64,000 nucleotides of DNA from Marinomonas piezotolerans (GTDB taxonomy: Bacteria > Pseudomonadota > Gammaproteobacteria > Pseudomonadales > Marinomonadaceae). This document shows, one piece after another, positions 51,391-61,617 of this stretch; positions within the stretch are counted from its first letter, which is position 1; each line of letters opens with the position of its first letter. The stretch spans positions 434,001 through 498,000 of the forward strand of contig NZ_QKRA01000002.1 of NCBI RefSeq assembly GCF_003362755.1, written 5' to 3'. The translations under genes and the position numbers were made by a program. Below the pieces are notes generated by a model. The model was not told the DNA's origin. It searched no databases and saw only the letters and a program-made list of their open reading frames with translations.

Positions 51391-53727
51391 ATGTTTATTC
51401 TTTCGATTCTGTTTTTTCTTATCGGTATCGTGCTAACCGCAGGTGGTATTTGGCTGCTAGCGTTGGACGGCAGTCCTTACTATGTCATCTCGGGGGTATT
51501 GCTCCTAGCGGTTAGCTTCACACTGCGACGTCATAGAGTGATCGCCAATGCTTTGTATGCGGTGTTACTGCTTGGAACCATGATTTGGTCGTTGTGGGAA
51601 TCAGGCTTCGATTGGTGGCCACTGGCTAGCCGCATGGGCACCCTGCTGGTGCTCGCATTGCCATTACTTATTTTTGTTGGCCGTAAAGGGCGTGTGTCCC
51701 AGCGTCTTTTGTTACCTGTTTGGGGGATATGTGCGGTTGCAACACTTAGCCCTTTAGCCATGGACGATCCAACCGCGATTAAAGGGACAATGGCAGACAG
51801 AGTGGTGAACCCTTCGGCTGCGACAGGGCTGATGGGCGATTCAGAATGGCACGCCTATGGACGTAGCAATTTAGGACAACGTTATTCACCTGTAAATCAA
51901 ATCACGCCAGACAATGTCAGTGATCTCGAGTTGGCTTGGCAATATCAAACAGGGGATGTAAAAGGGCCGAAAGATGTTGGCGAGACGACATACGAAGCCA
52001 CCCCATTGAAAATAGGCAATGCCTTATATCTTTGTACACCCCATAACTGGCTGGTGGCGTTGAACGCGGATACGGGCGAAGAAATGTGGGTATACGATGC
52101 AAAAGTTCCCCCTGAAAGTCAGCGTCAACATCAGACTTGTCGCGGCGTTTCTTACCTCCCAACAGAAGATGAAAGCAAACAGAATATTGCTAAAAAACAA
52201 ACTCAACCCGCGCAACAATTAGCAAGTATGCAGTGTGATGCTCAGCTTTTTTTGCCGACGTCTGATGCGCGCTTGTTGGCGGTAGACCCTGAAACGGGTG
52301 CGCGTTGCGCTAATTTCGCCGATGATGGCGTGCTTGATCTCATGCACAATATGCCTTTCAAACAGTCTGGGTACTACTACTCCACATCGCCACCGTTGGT
52401 AGCTGGCGGAAAAGTGATTGTCGCCGGGGCGGTGAATGATAACTACGACATTAATTCTCCTTCGGGCGTCATTCGAGCTTACGATGCTAAAACCGGTCAA
52501 TTGCAATGGAATTGGGATGCAGGGCATCCCGAGGATACATCTCCGATTGGTCCTGATGAAACGTATGCGGTGAGTTCACCAAACAGCTGGTCAGTCGCGA
52601 GTGCGGATGAAGAGCTGGGCTTAGCGTATTTTCCGATGGGGAACCGTACTCCAGATCAACTGGGTATGTACCGCTCTCCGGCGGATGAAAAATATTCCTC
52701 CTCTGTTGTAGCGTTAAGTTTAGAAACGGGACAACCCGAATGGGTTCAGCAATTTGTGCACCATGATTTGTGGGATATGGACACGCCAGCGCAACCCGTT
52801 TTATTGGATCTAAATACCGACAAAGGCGTTGAGCCTGCGTTGGTCGTGCCAACGAAACAAGGGGATGTGTACGTACTCCACCGAGGGACTGGGGAAGCCA
52901 TTTTCCCGATTACCGAAGAGCCAGCGCCACAAGGAGCGGTGCCTGGAGACTTTACTGCAAAAACGCAGCCGACGTCTGCCATCTCGTTCAAGCCTGATCC
53001 CTTGACTGAAGCCGATATGTGGGGAGCGACGCCAATCGACCAAATGTTGTGTCGTATCGAATTCAATAGTTTGGATTATAAAGGGCGCTACACACCGCCT
53101 TCCGAGAATGGGGCCATTGTTTTCCCTGGTAATTTCGGTGTCTTTAATTGGGGCAGTGTCGCAGTCGATCCTAAGCGGCAAGTGATGTTCGGCATGCCGC
53201 TTTATTTAGCCTTTACCTCAACGTTGGTGCCTAAAGATCAAGAATTAGGTGAAACTAACCAAGGAGAGCAGGGTTTAAACGAAAACGCAGGGGCTCAGTA
53301 TGCGGTAGAAATGGCCCCTTTTCTGTCTCCACTTGGCGTTCCTTGCCAACAACCCCCTTGGGGATATGTAGCGGGTGTGGACTTGCGCACGGGGAAAACC
53401 GCCTGGAAACATAAAAACGGTACGGTCGAAGACCTAACGCCATTAGCATTACCCATCAAAATGGGCGTACCGGGTATTGGTGGACCCATCATTACCGATG
53501 GTGGTGTGGTCTTTATGGCTGCGTCGGTAGATGACTATATACGCGCCTATGACTTGAATACTGGTGCACAAATTTGGCAACACCGTTTGCCTGCAGGAGG
53601 CCAAGCGACGCCGATGACGTATCTCAACAGCCAAGGCGAGCAGATGGTGGTACAAGTCGCCGGAGGGCATGGCTCAATTGGCACCACTATTGGGGATTAT
53701 GTTGTTGCGTACAAGTTAGCCAAATAG
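51391..53727 (+). CDS. gcd: Membrane-bound PQQ-dependent glucose dehydrogenase
   Basis: A 778-residue quinoprotein that oxidises glucose (or another sugar/polyol/quinate) in the periplasm and reduces ubiquinone. Five N-terminal helices (to about 125) are followed by an eight-bladed PQQ propeller starting at WHAYGRSNLGQRYSPVNQI, with HHDLWDMD and GVDLRTGKTAWK repeats. No PQQ synthesis genes are in the window. The glucose/quinate/shikimate subfamily cannot be split by eye. Confidence 0.9.
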   Translation: MFILSILFFLIGIVLTAGGIWLLALDGSPYYVISGVLLLAVSFTLRRHRVIANALYAVLLLGTMIWSLWESGFDWWPLASRMGTLLVLALPLLIFVGRKGRVSQRLLLPVWGICAVATLSPLAMDDPTAIKGTMADRVVNPSAATGLMGDSEWHAYGRSNLGQRYSPVNQITPDNVSDLELAWQYQTGDVKGPKDVGETTYEATPLKIGNALYLCTPHNWLVALNADTGEEMWVYDAKVPPESQRQHQTCRGVSYLPTEDESKQNIAKKQTQPAQQLASMQCDAQLFLPTSDARLLAVDPETGARCANFADDGVLDLMHNMPFKQSGYYYSTSPPLVAGGKVIVAGAVNDNYDINSPSGVIRAYDAKTGQLQWNWDAGHPEDTSPIGPDETYAVSSPNSWSVASADEELGLAYFPMGNRTPDQLGMYRSPADEKYSSSVVALSLETGQPEWVQQFVHHDLWDMDTPAQPVLLDLNTDKGVEPALVVPTKQGDVYVLHRGTGEAIFPITEEPAPQGAVPGDFTAKTQPTSAISFKPDPLTEADMWGATPIDQMLCRIEFNSLDYKGRYTPPSENGAIVFPGNFGVFNWGSVAVDPKRQVMFGMPLYLAFTSTLVPKDQELGETNQGEQGLNENAGAQYAVEMAPFLSPLGVPCQQPPWGYVAGVDLRTGKTAWKHKNGTVEDLTPLALPIKMGVPGIGGPIITDGGVVFMAASVDDYIRAYDLNTGAQIWQHRLPAGGQATPMTYLNSQGEQMVVQVAGGHGSIGTTIGDYVVAYKLAK

Positions 53728-53759
53728 TTTGCATTGCTAGTCATTCGCAGTATGCGTCA

Positions 53760-53788
53760 TAAAAGCTCGATTTCGGTCGGGCTTTTTT
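53760..53788 (+). terminator. Intrinsic terminator after the PQQ dehydrogenase
   Basis: AAAAGCTCGA pairs with TCGGGCTTTT (one wobble) around TTTCGG, followed by TTATTCC. Good intrinsic terminator. Confidence 0.85.
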
Positions 53789-53961
53789 ATTCCTAATTGT
53801 TTTTAAATATATAGAAATCCTATTTTTTAGTTATAACAAAACCATACGTAGAAAGACTAATTTAATATTGGAGAGAGCACGTTGGTTCTCTTATCATGCC
53901 CCGCTATCATCGCGGCCATAAGCCGCCTATTAAGTAAACATAAGCTGGAAACATCAGTAAC

Positions 53962-55275
53962 ATGACAAAACCTACTCCATTGGCCTTGTTGCCTTTACTT
54001 CTTTTTTTGACGCTCTTTGTTGGCAGTGGCTTGTGGTATCAAAGCCAAGATGTTGATTTTGCGTTTTACCAAATCCAAGCCCCCGTCGCGATTCTGCCAG
54101 CCTTGGTATTAGCGATTTTGCTAAGCCGTGGAGCCTTAAATGAGCGTATCGATACCTTCATGAAAGGCGTTGGCGATCAGACCATTATTACAATGGTGTT
54201 GATTTACTTGCTAGCCGGCGCGTTCGCCAGTGTTGCCAAAGCTGTTGGTGGCGTGGATGCGACGGTGAACTTTGGCTTAAGTGTGATCCCGCCGAGCTTT
54301 ATTCTCCCTGGCATTTTTATCATCACGGCCTTTGTCGCGACTTCGATGGGGACCTCGATGGGCACGATTGCAGCCATAGCGCCGATTGCTATTGGCGTTG
54401 CAGAGGTAACAGATTTACCGCTCCTTACAACGGTCGGTGCCGTAGTTGGCGGTGCTATGTTTGGTGATAACCTGTCGATCATTTCAGACACGACTATTGC
54501 CGCGACACGTACCCAAGGGTGTGAAATGCGCGATAAATTTCGTATGAACTTTAAGATCGCATTGCCCGCTGCATTGTTGGTGTTGATATGGCTGTTTTTG
54601 CAAGGCTCTGAAGCACGCCTCGATCAAGTTCAAGACTACAATATTTGGTTAGTCTTACCTTATTTGGCGGTACTTGTGCTCGCTGTATTAGGCGTAAACG
54701 TATTGTTGGTGTTGTTTACAGGTATTGTGCTGGCAGGGGTATTGGGCTTAGTCACGATGCCTGAGTACGCCGTGTCAGATTGGTCCAAAGATATTTACGC
54801 GGGCTACACTGGCATGCAAGAGATTATGATTTTGTCATTGCTGATCGGTGGTTTAGGGGCGCTAATGAAATCCCAAGGCGGCTTAGATTGGGTTGTTCGT
54901 AGTATTGAAAACGTCAGTCGTACCTTGGGTGCAAAAGAAGGATCGCGCAGAGTAGGAGAGTTGAGCATCAGTGCGTCCGTCGCGTTGACGAATCTGTGTA
55001 CGGCGAATAATACCGTTTCGATTTTAATTAACGGTTCGGTAGCGAAAGATGTGGCTCAGCGGTACAACGTTGACCCTCGACGCAGTGCAAGCTTGCTGGA
55101 TATCTTTTCATGTGTGGTCCAAGGGTTAATCCCCTATGGCGCTCAAATACTGTTGGCGTCTTCCTTGGCAAAGGTATCGCCATTAGATGTGGTGACACAT
55201 GTTCAGTACAGCTGGATACTCGCGCTGGTCGCTTTTGTAACCATTATAATGTGCTGGCCTAAAGTAAAGTCCTAG
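53962..55275 (+). CDS. NhaC-family Na+/H+ antiporter, first
   Basis: A 437-residue membrane antiporter with about 12 helices of the NhaC family. Characteristic segments are ATSMGTSMGTIAAIAPIA and GGAMFGDNLSIISDTTIAATRTQG (the D-N/T-rich cation site). It probably exports sodium in exchange for protons. The gap before it (53789-53961) has GC-rich inverted stretches near 53885-53945 but no recognised riboswitch. It converges on a second NhaC gene over a shared terminator. Confidence 0.85.
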   Translation: MTKPTPLALLPLLLFLTLFVGSGLWYQSQDVDFAFYQIQAPVAILPALVLAILLSRGALNERIDTFMKGVGDQTIITMVLIYLLAGAFASVAKAVGGVDATVNFGLSVIPPSFILPGIFIITAFVATSMGTSMGTIAAIAPIAIGVAEVTDLPLLTTVGAVVGGAMFGDNLSIISDTTIAATRTQGCEMRDKFRMNFKIALPAALLVLIWLFLQGSEARLDQVQDYNIWLVLPYLAVLVLAVLGVNVLLVLFTGIVLAGVLGLVTMPEYAVSDWSKDIYAGYTGMQEIMILSLLIGGLGALMKSQGGLDWVVRSIENVSRTLGAKEGSRRVGELSISASVALTNLCTANNTVSILINGSVAKDVAQRYNVDPRRSASLLDIFSCVVQGLIPYGAQILLASSLAKVSPLDVVTHVQYSWILALVAFVTIIMCWPKVKS

Positions 55276-55294
55276 GCCCCTGCTTTGGAAGCAT

Positions 55295-55331
55295 AAAAAA
55301 CCGCTTGCAGGATGCCTGCAAGCGGTTTTTT
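55295..55331. terminator. Bidirectional terminator between the two NhaC genes
   Basis: AAAAAACCGCTTGCAGG pairs with CCTGCAAGCGGTTTTTT around ATG. A-run on one side and T-run on the other serve both strands. Confidence 0.95.
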
Positions 55332-55387
55332 ACGTCGTTAAGATGACACCCAAATTAGGGAGAAGGACGTCACCTTAATACGGACAA

Positions 55388-56905
55388 TTATCTTGAATAA
55401 GCACCAGATGCTTTGTTTTCAGATAAAGAACCTTCTGCGTAGTCAGCAATAGCTTCGCCTTGTTTTTCCCAAAGCGCTTGCTCTTCAGCCGTTGCTTTTG
55501 GCGAGAACACACCGATTTGAGCGTAGATCAGACCCAGTACTGGAGAGATCCAACACGCAAAGGCTAGAGGGATGTAAAGTAGGTTTTCGAAGTTACCATC
55601 TCCAATACCCAACCCTAATGCACCAATCACAAACGCGCCGCCTGCGTTCCAAGGAACAAGAGGCGAAACCAGCGTACCACCTTCTTCGATTGCACGAGAT
55701 AGGTTCAAAGTAGAGTATTTCATGCCGCGGTAAACAGGCGCGTACATACGACCAGGAAGGGCGATAGATAGGTACGGGTCGCCAGCGACAAGGTTGGTCG
55801 CAACGGATGTCAGTGTAGCGGAGGTTTGGATGCCGCGGAACGAGTCCACTTTTGACATGATGGCTGCGATAATGGCTTCAAGACAGCGAGTTTTTTCCAG
55901 GGCGCCACCGAAACCGAGTGCAATCAGAATCAATGAGATGGTCCACATCATTGATTGGATACCACCGCGGTTAAGCAGGCTGTTGATGGCATCGGAAGAG
56001 GTTTGGATTGAGTAGCCGCTGTTAGCGTAAGTAAGTACGTCATGTACGCCAGCACCTTGAGTAATCATGGCTACAACAGCACCCGTTAGTACACCTGCAA
56101 ATAGAGAAGGGATCGGAGGCATACGTTTCACAGCTAACACGATAACGACTAAAGCAGGCGCAAGTAACCAAGCAGAGATTTCAAAGTTATTTTGCAACGA
56201 CGTAGTGATCGATGTGATGCGCTCAAAAGACGCGTTGTCATTGTCAATCAGGGTAAAGCCCGCTACCAAGTAGATCACGAGTGCGATCAACATGGATGGA
56301 ACCGTAGTAGGCATCATGTTTTTAATGTGAGAAAACACGTCTGTGCCCGTAACGGCTGGCGCTAAGTTTGTCGTATCAGACAAAGGTGACACTTTATCAC
56401 CGAAGAATGCGCCGGATACCACTGCACCTGCGGTCCAGTACATTGGGATTTCAAACCCGGCACCAATCCCCATAAGCGCTAAACCAACCGTACCCACGGT
56501 TCCCCAAGACGTACCTAGGGACAAAGACACCACAGAACAAAGAATCATAGCGGCCGCTAGGAAAATCTGAGGTGATAACAATGTCAGACCATAGTAGATC
56601 AACGTGGGAACGGTACCTGATGCGATCCACACACCGACGATCATGCCGACTAAGATCAGCACGGATACGGAAGGCATGGAGACGTGGATAACGTGAAAGA
56701 TACCTTCTTCAATATCTTTCCAACGTAACCCCTGCTTAATCCCCACCAACGCGGTAATCGCCAAACCAATGGCCAGTGGAATATGAGGAGTGAAGTCACC
56801 AAAGTAGAAGATTTGAACGCCGAGCAATGCCAGCGTCAGGATTACGGGGACAAGTGCTAGCTTTAAGCTAGGCATTTGAGCCGTATTTTTTTCCGAATAA
56901 GCCAT
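55388..56905 (-). CDS. nhaC: NhaC-family Na+/H+ antiporter, second
   Basis: A 505-residue antiporter of the NhaC family, longer than and distinct from the convergent one. The SLSLGTSWGTVGTVGLALMGIG and GAFFGDKVSPLSDTTNLAPAV segments match NhaC, and YAQIGVFSPKAT ends the membrane part. ATG 56905 has CAGGA upstream; the open frame extends to 56968 but with no site. Sodium, lithium or malate-lactate exchange are known in the family; sodium is likely here. Confidence 0.88.
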   Translation of the reverse strand: MAYSEKNTAQMPSLKLALVPVILTLALLGVQIFYFGDFTPHIPLAIGLAITALVGIKQGLRWKDIEEGIFHVIHVSMPSVSVLILVGMIVGVWIASGTVPTLIYYGLTLLSPQIFLAAAMILCSVVSLSLGTSWGTVGTVGLALMGIGAGFEIPMYWTAGAVVSGAFFGDKVSPLSDTTNLAPAVTGTDVFSHIKNMMPTTVPSMLIALVIYLVAGFTLIDNDNASFERITSITTSLQNNFEISAWLLAPALVVIVLAVKRMPPIPSLFAGVLTGAVVAMITQGAGVHDVLTYANSGYSIQTSSDAINSLLNRGGIQSMMWTISLILIALGFGGALEKTRCLEAIIAAIMSKVDSFRGIQTSATLTSVATNLVAGDPYLSIALPGRMYAPVYRGMKYSTLNLSRAIEEGGTLVSPLVPWNAGGAFVIGALGLGIGDGNFENLLYIPLAFACWISPVLGLIYAQIGVFSPKATAEEQALWEKQGEAIADYAEGSLSENKASGAYSR

Positions 56906-57620
56906 AATCTGTTCCTGTTTTCTTTTGTTGTCGTGCGGTGTGAACAAGGCATCAAAAATGCTGTACACGTTCCGATACCTAACGTTTTAGCAGGATGCAT
57001 GAATAAATTCGCAAACAAGTCGTAATACTTTGTATGAACAATGTGAAACAGCTTATTGTTCAAAAAGGCGATTTTTAAGCACATTTACCTCTATTTGAGG
57101 GTGTTTGTCTGACTTTTTAGCGCAAGATCATGCAAAAAAATTGTGAATGAATAACCAAATTGAAAACGATCTTCCTATTTCGCGGGTGCGCAGAGCACCG
57201 GATAGAGACGCTTTTCTAAAATCCCTAAACGCCTGACTATTACTATAGCAGCACTGACAGTATTTGCCTTGGTTGGCATCAGCTAACGTGTGAAAGCCGC
57301 CTGATTCAACGCGGCAGTATGGCGATTACGGTGCCATGGCAGTAAAAAAATGTGTTTGAGGTCAAGTTTTTGATGGCTTCGTGCAGCGGTTTTGAATAGT
57401 TATAGCAAACTGTCTACAGCGAGAGTGACAATGTAAATCAAGGTTTATGTTTTCTGTTTTTGTTTATATTCTGTTTATATTTATGGCATTCAATGACTAC
57501 TTATTTTTTTTAGAGTGAGTTGCTATAGTGACACCAACTAGGTGACAAAAACGTTACGCTCTTTTCTGTGTAATGATAATACTAACCTCAATCCTACATA
57601 TCATTTGCAGTACATACCCT
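56906..57620. other. 715-base intergenic region between nhaC and the response regulator
   Basis: No convincing gene is present. It holds the divergent promoters, a long AT-rich stretch at about 57440-57520, and a small hairpin GGTGC-GCAGA-GCACC at 57185-57199. Further short palindromes (GCCATGGC near 57340) occur. The size allows a small RNA, but I cannot support one. Confidence 0.4.
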
Positions 57621-58361
57621 ATGTTAATGTCAGACATAAAAATTCTTGTGGTGGATGATTCACAAGTAACCCGTGAAACGTTGGAGAGTTACTTTGCCGA
57701 GGAAGGCTATCATGTCACAGGCGCTGAAACAGCCGAGGACGCTGAGCGCATTTTGAGCCAACAAGAGTTTGACTTGATCTTGTTGGATATTCGTTTGCCA
57801 GGGAAGGATGGTTTAACGTTAACAAGGGAATTACGAACACAGTCAGAAGTGGGCATTATCTTGGTCACAGGCAAGCAAGATGAGATCGATCGAATCATCG
57901 GCCTAGAATGTGGCGCAGATGAATACGTCAGTAAGCCCTTCCACCCGAGAGAAATTTTGGCGCGTGCTAAAAATCTGATTCGGCGAGTGCGCAAGTTACA
58001 GCAAGCCTCATTGAAACCGGCTGAGGAGCCTGTATTGCGCCCCGTCGGTACTTGGCGCTTAGACACTTCTCGTCGTGTGCTCATTGCGTCAGATAATTCC
58101 GTGGGGCATTTGACTGAAGGTGAATTTCAATTACTGACTGCATTGCTGGAAAACGAAGGTGTGCCGCTCAGCCGTGATCAACTCATGGACCGTATCAAGA
58201 ACCGCACTTGGAATGCGACCGATCGTACCATTGATGTGTTGATCGGCCGTATACGTCGTAAACTCGCCGAAGACCCAAACTGTCCGCAAGTGATTATTAC
58301 CGTGCATGGTGTGGGTTATCTCCTCAGTTCACCGGCGCAAGCAGACTTACCGCATGACTAG
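57621..58361 (+). CDS. TorR-like OmpR-family response regulator
   Basis: A 246-residue regulator. The receiver domain (1-125) has DD-type acidic pocket VVDDS, phospho-acceptor Asp in LILLDIRLPG and the KPFHPRE lysine. The C-terminal winged helix (about 150-240) ends RTIDVLIGRIRRKL and VHGVGYLL. The receiver reads like E. coli TorR (VGIILVTGKQDEIDRIIGLECGADEYV). It overlaps the binding-protein gene and precedes a hybrid kinase, its probable partner. ATG 57627 is an alternative start. Confidence 0.85.
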   Translation: MLMSDIKILVVDDSQVTRETLESYFAEEGYHVTGAETAEDAERILSQQEFDLILLDIRLPGKDGLTLTRELRTQSEVGIILVTGKQDEIDRIIGLECGADEYVSKPFHPREILARAKNLIRRVRKLQQASLKPAEEPVLRPVGTWRLDTSRRVLIASDNSVGHLTEGEFQLLTALLENEGVPLSRDQLMDRIKNRTWNATDRTIDVLIGRIRRKLAEDPNCPQVIITVHGVGYLLSSPAQADLPHD

Positions 58362-59172
58362 GATGTACGGTATCCGAGGCCTAGTAGGCTTCGTCTGCTG
58401 TTGTAGTCTTTCGGTGACGACTTACGCCAACGACTTATCTGATTTAAAAGGAATGAGCGTCAGGTTATGTGGCACACCGGCTTATCCTCCTGTCTCATGG
58501 GTGACGCCAGATGGTCACGTAGAAGGCGTGAACGCCGATATTATTCGAGCCTTATTTGAACCGCTGGGTGTTATTGTTGATGATCTGCAAAACAGTAATT
58601 GGCATCGCTGTTTAAAAGAGGTCGAGCTCGGCAATGTGGATGTGGTGTCTGGGTTTCGTAACGAAGCCAGAAAGCAGTTTGTCACCTATCTAGATACGCC
58701 GCTGATTAGTGAATCGATTCATATGTATTATCCGATTGATTCTCCTATAACGTTTGAAAGTTGGTCTGACATGGCGGACTGGCGCATCGGCGTATTGATG
58801 GGGGATAGCTTTGGAGATGGACCGGATGAGGCGCTTAAAGGCTTTTCCCATTTGGAATGGGTTTCCACTCAAGATCAAAATCTTTTAAAACTTGCCGATG
58901 GCCGCTTAGATGCCGTGCCGATGGGTAAACTGTCTGGGCAACTGCAAATCGCCACATTGGGGTTAGAAGGGTTGCTAGGGGACACGCCCACCAATGTAAA
59001 CGATTTTTGGTATATTGCTGTATCTAAAAAATCACCCTTAATGCCTTGGTTCGATGAGATCAACGCTCGCCTGAAGCAGTTGGTGGAGCAGCCTGATTTC
59101 ATTGCTGGCCTGTTAGACCAGCAGCAAGCTTTGTACTTGCAAACCATGCAGCAAAAGCAAGGAGAGCACTAG
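58354..59172 (+). CDS. Periplasmic SBP family 3 protein in a two-component operon
   Basis: A 272-residue exported protein (signal peptide about 1-24, ending TYA) of the amino-acid-type binding family. Its core begins [23 protein letters not shown] and contains a [15 protein letters not shown] stretch. The start ATG overlaps the response-regulator stop by eight bases; ATG 58363 is an alternative. No transporter genes are near; with the kinase four bases downstream it more likely acts as the ligand sensor, as TorT does for TorS. Confidence 0.8.
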   Translation: MTRMYGIRGLVGFVCCCSLSVTTYANDLSDLKGMSVRLCGTPAYPPVSWVTPDGHVEGVNADIIRALFEPLGVIVDDLQNSNWHRCLKEVELGNVDVVSGFRNEARKQFVTYLDTPLISESIHMYYPIDSPITFESWSDMADWRIGVLMGDSFGDGPDEALKGFSHLEWVSTQDQNLLKLADGRLDAVPMGKLSGQLQIATLGLEGLLGDTPTNVNDFWYIAVSKKSPLMPWFDEINARLKQLVEQPDFIAGLLDQQQALYLQTMQQKQGEH

Positions 59173-59176
59173 CATT

Positions 59177-61519
59177 ATGGCGTGGTTTCCAGGTCGTTCT
59201 CTGCGATACAAACAAAATCATCCGCTGGCGTATCGAATTTTTATTAAGCTCCTGTCGTTGAGCTTACTGCTTGCACTTATTTCAACCAGTATCCAAGTTT
59301 ACAATGAATACCGTCGTGAGCGAGCATCCATGCAGCAGCAAACGGATTTTATTACCTCATCGCACATTGAGGGTATCCGTAAAGGTCTTTGGGACCTTGA
59401 TAGTGAGCAATTAGTGCTGCAGCTCAAAGGCATCATGAACTTTTCCAACGTGAACGCGGTAACGCTGAAATCAGAAGACTGGCAAGAGGGTAATATTGTT
59501 GTCGGTACACCGCCTGCACATATCTCACCTGGCTATGGTACGACGTTCGATATTTATTACATTGACCGCAATGGCCGACAGACTGACCGCCTTTTAGGGG
59601 AGCTCACCGTTTACCATGATATTGCGGCAGTGCAATCTCGCTTGTTCCGCTCTGCGATTGAAATTGCCTTATTTCAAAGCGTGTTGGTGCTGATCAATGG
59701 CTTGTTATTGCTACTGATCGTGCATTTCATGGTGACGCGTCATCTTGAATATATGGCCAACTACACTCGCGCGATTGGCGCAGGCAATCTGAACCGTAAG
59801 TTGATACTGCCGTACAAGCGACGCTTAGAGCAGGATGATGAAATCGATGCGGTGACCGATGCGATGAATGATATGCGAGAGGCGATTCTGGCAGACATCA
59901 AGCAAAAAGATCAGATTGAAGAAGAATTGCGCTTCCATCGCGATCAGCTACAAGAGCAAGTGCGCCGTCGTACACAAAGATTGCAAGGGGCAAAAGAGGC
60001 TGCGGAAGAAGCGAATTTGGCGAAAAGTCAGTTTTTAGCGACGATGAGCCATGAAATTAAGACGCCACTGAACGGTATTCTAGGAATGGTTGAGCTATTG
60101 CAGCGTGGGCCACAGCCTGAAGACAGCCGAGAGAAGCTTGCTGCGATCTACCAGTCGGGTGAAGCCTTGCTTGAAATCCTCAACGGTTTACTGGATTACG
60201 CCCGACTTGAAGAGGGTGTTTACAGCCCTGAAATCATATCGTTTTCCATTCATGAATTGGTTAATTCCACGAGCTTACTGTTTTCGGCGCAAGCACAAGA
60301 GCGGCGCACTCAAATTAATGTTCATATCAGCCCTGATTTAAAAGAGAACTACCAAGGTGCTGCGGGGGCATTGCGTCAGATTTTGTCGAATCTAGTTTCT
60401 AATGCAATCAAATTTACCGAAGACGGCCTCGTCACGATCACGGTCATGCCAGCAACTGATGACTTGGAAGACGACAGCGCCATCGATGGTGTGGTGTTTG
60501 AGGTTGAAGATACGGGCATCGGTATCTCGGAAAGTTATCAGGCGCAGATTTTCGAGCGCTTCAGCCAGGCAGATGAGAGCATAACGCGTCGCTTTGGCGG
60601 CACAGGTTTAGGGCTTGCGATTACGGCCCAGCTCGTCAAGCTTCTGGGGGGCGAAATCGGCGTAGAAAGTGAAGATGGTCAAGGTAGTATATTTTGGTTC
60701 TATGTGCCTCTGAAAGCCATTGAAGCGCATTCGGTACAAACTCCCGACGTGACATCGGTATCTGAAAGTAGATTAGACCCGATGACGATCCTGTTGGTCG
60801 AAGATACGCCCATCAATCAGGCGGTCACTATGGAGTTACTGCAAAATGACCAACACCGTGTCACGCTGGCGAAAGACGGGCCAGAAGCACTAGAGCGTGC
60901 TAATCAAGCGCCCTTCGAGTTGATTCTGATGGACATTCATTTACCTGGAATGAGTGGGCTAGAAGTGGCGGAGCAGATACGCTCTGGGACATCGATCAAT
61001 GCCAACACCCCGATCGTAGCGTTAACGGCCAATGTGCAACCGAGTAACGTTAAAAAGTGTCATGATGCGGGCATTTGGGCCGTCATCCCGAAACCGTTTA
61101 GTCGGGAGTTGCTGCATCGTGTGATGCGCGCACAGACCAATAATGATGAGCTGGTTTATCAAGCTAGTCTTAGCCAAGGTGTGTTGGATATGACACTTAT
61201 TCGTTCTCATCTTACTGCGTTGGGTAAGCAGCGACTTGTGAAATTAGTGGATGTGTTTGCAACCGCCATGCAACGCGGTATTGATGACTTAACTGATATG
61301 AGCGCGCAAAAAGATGATTATGAGCTGGCTGACATTGCCCATAGATTAGCGGGTGACGCGGATGCGGTTGGCGCACGCGAGATAGCGGAACGGTTACGTG
61401 CGATAGAGCAACGCTCTAGTGAAGGCAGTAATTACGATTATGACGCCGATATTGAAATGCTCAAGCAAGTTTATAGTGAGACCTTGGCTGCCTTTGATGC
61501 TGTACTAAAAGCGGATTAG
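59177..61519 (+). CDS. Hybrid sensor histidine kinase with receiver and Hpt domains
   Basis: A 780-residue membrane kinase. TM1 is about 22-42, a periplasmic domain about 43-160, TM2 about 165-186, then HAMP, HisKA with phospho-His in MSHEIKTPL (H292), HATPase ([21 protein letters not shown]), receiver (MDIHLPG Asp, KPF) and a C-terminal Hpt domain with [14 protein letters not shown]. This is the full phosphorelay architecture of TorS. It should feed the TorR-like regulator encoded two genes upstream, under control of the binding protein. Confidence 0.88.
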   Translation: MAWFPGRSLRYKQNHPLAYRIFIKLLSLSLLLALISTSIQVYNEYRRERASMQQQTDFITSSHIEGIRKGLWDLDSEQLVLQLKGIMNFSNVNAVTLKSEDWQEGNIVVGTPPAHISPGYGTTFDIYYIDRNGRQTDRLLGELTVYHDIAAVQSRLFRSAIEIALFQSVLVLINGLLLLLIVHFMVTRHLEYMANYTRAIGAGNLNRKLILPYKRRLEQDDEIDAVTDAMNDMREAILADIKQKDQIEEELRFHRDQLQEQVRRRTQRLQGAKEAAEEANLAKSQFLATMSHEIKTPLNGILGMVELLQRGPQPEDSREKLAAIYQSGEALLEILNGLLDYARLEEGVYSPEIISFSIHELVNSTSLLFSAQAQERRTQINVHISPDLKENYQGAAGALRQILSNLVSNAIKFTEDGLVTITVMPATDDLEDDSAIDGVVFEVEDTGIGISESYQAQIFERFSQADESITRRFGGTGLGLAITAQLVKLLGGEIGVESEDGQGSIFWFYVPLKAIEAHSVQTPDVTSVSESRLDPMTILLVEDTPINQAVTMELLQNDQHRVTLAKDGPEALERANQAPFELILMDIHLPGMSGLEVAEQIRSGTSINANTPIVALTANVQPSNVKKCHDAGIWAVIPKPFSRELLHRVMRAQTNNDELVYQASLSQGVLDMTLIRSHLTALGKQRLVKLVDVFATAMQRGIDDLTDMSAQKDDYELADIAHRLAGDADAVGAREIAERLRAIEQRSSEGSNYDYDADIEMLKQVYSETLAAFDAVLKAD

Positions 61520-61546
61520 CCTCTCGAGTGTGTACTATTTCTAACC

Positions 61547-61576
61547 AATAGGGCAAGATTAGCGTCCTGCCCTATT
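61547..61576 (+). terminator. Hairpin between the kinase gene and rarD
   Basis: AATAGGGCA and TGCCCTATT form a perfect nine-pair stem with a 12-base loop, 27 bases after the kinase stop. No clean U-run follows. Probable terminator or processing stem. Confidence 0.5.
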
Positions 61577-61617
61577 CGGCACGATCACCTTAATTAAAAA
61601 AGTAAAGTATAAGAATC

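Noticed and set aside
53870-53945. Sodium-type riboswitch before the first NhaC gene
   Set aside because: Some inverted stretches exist but no known conserved motif could be matched.
57185-57199. Five-pair hairpin as a terminator or sRNA
   Set aside because: Too small, with no U-run and no support from either side.
58354-59172. A transporter binding protein in the kinase operon
   Set aside because: No permease or ATPase is nearby, and its overlap with the response regulator gene favours a sensory role.
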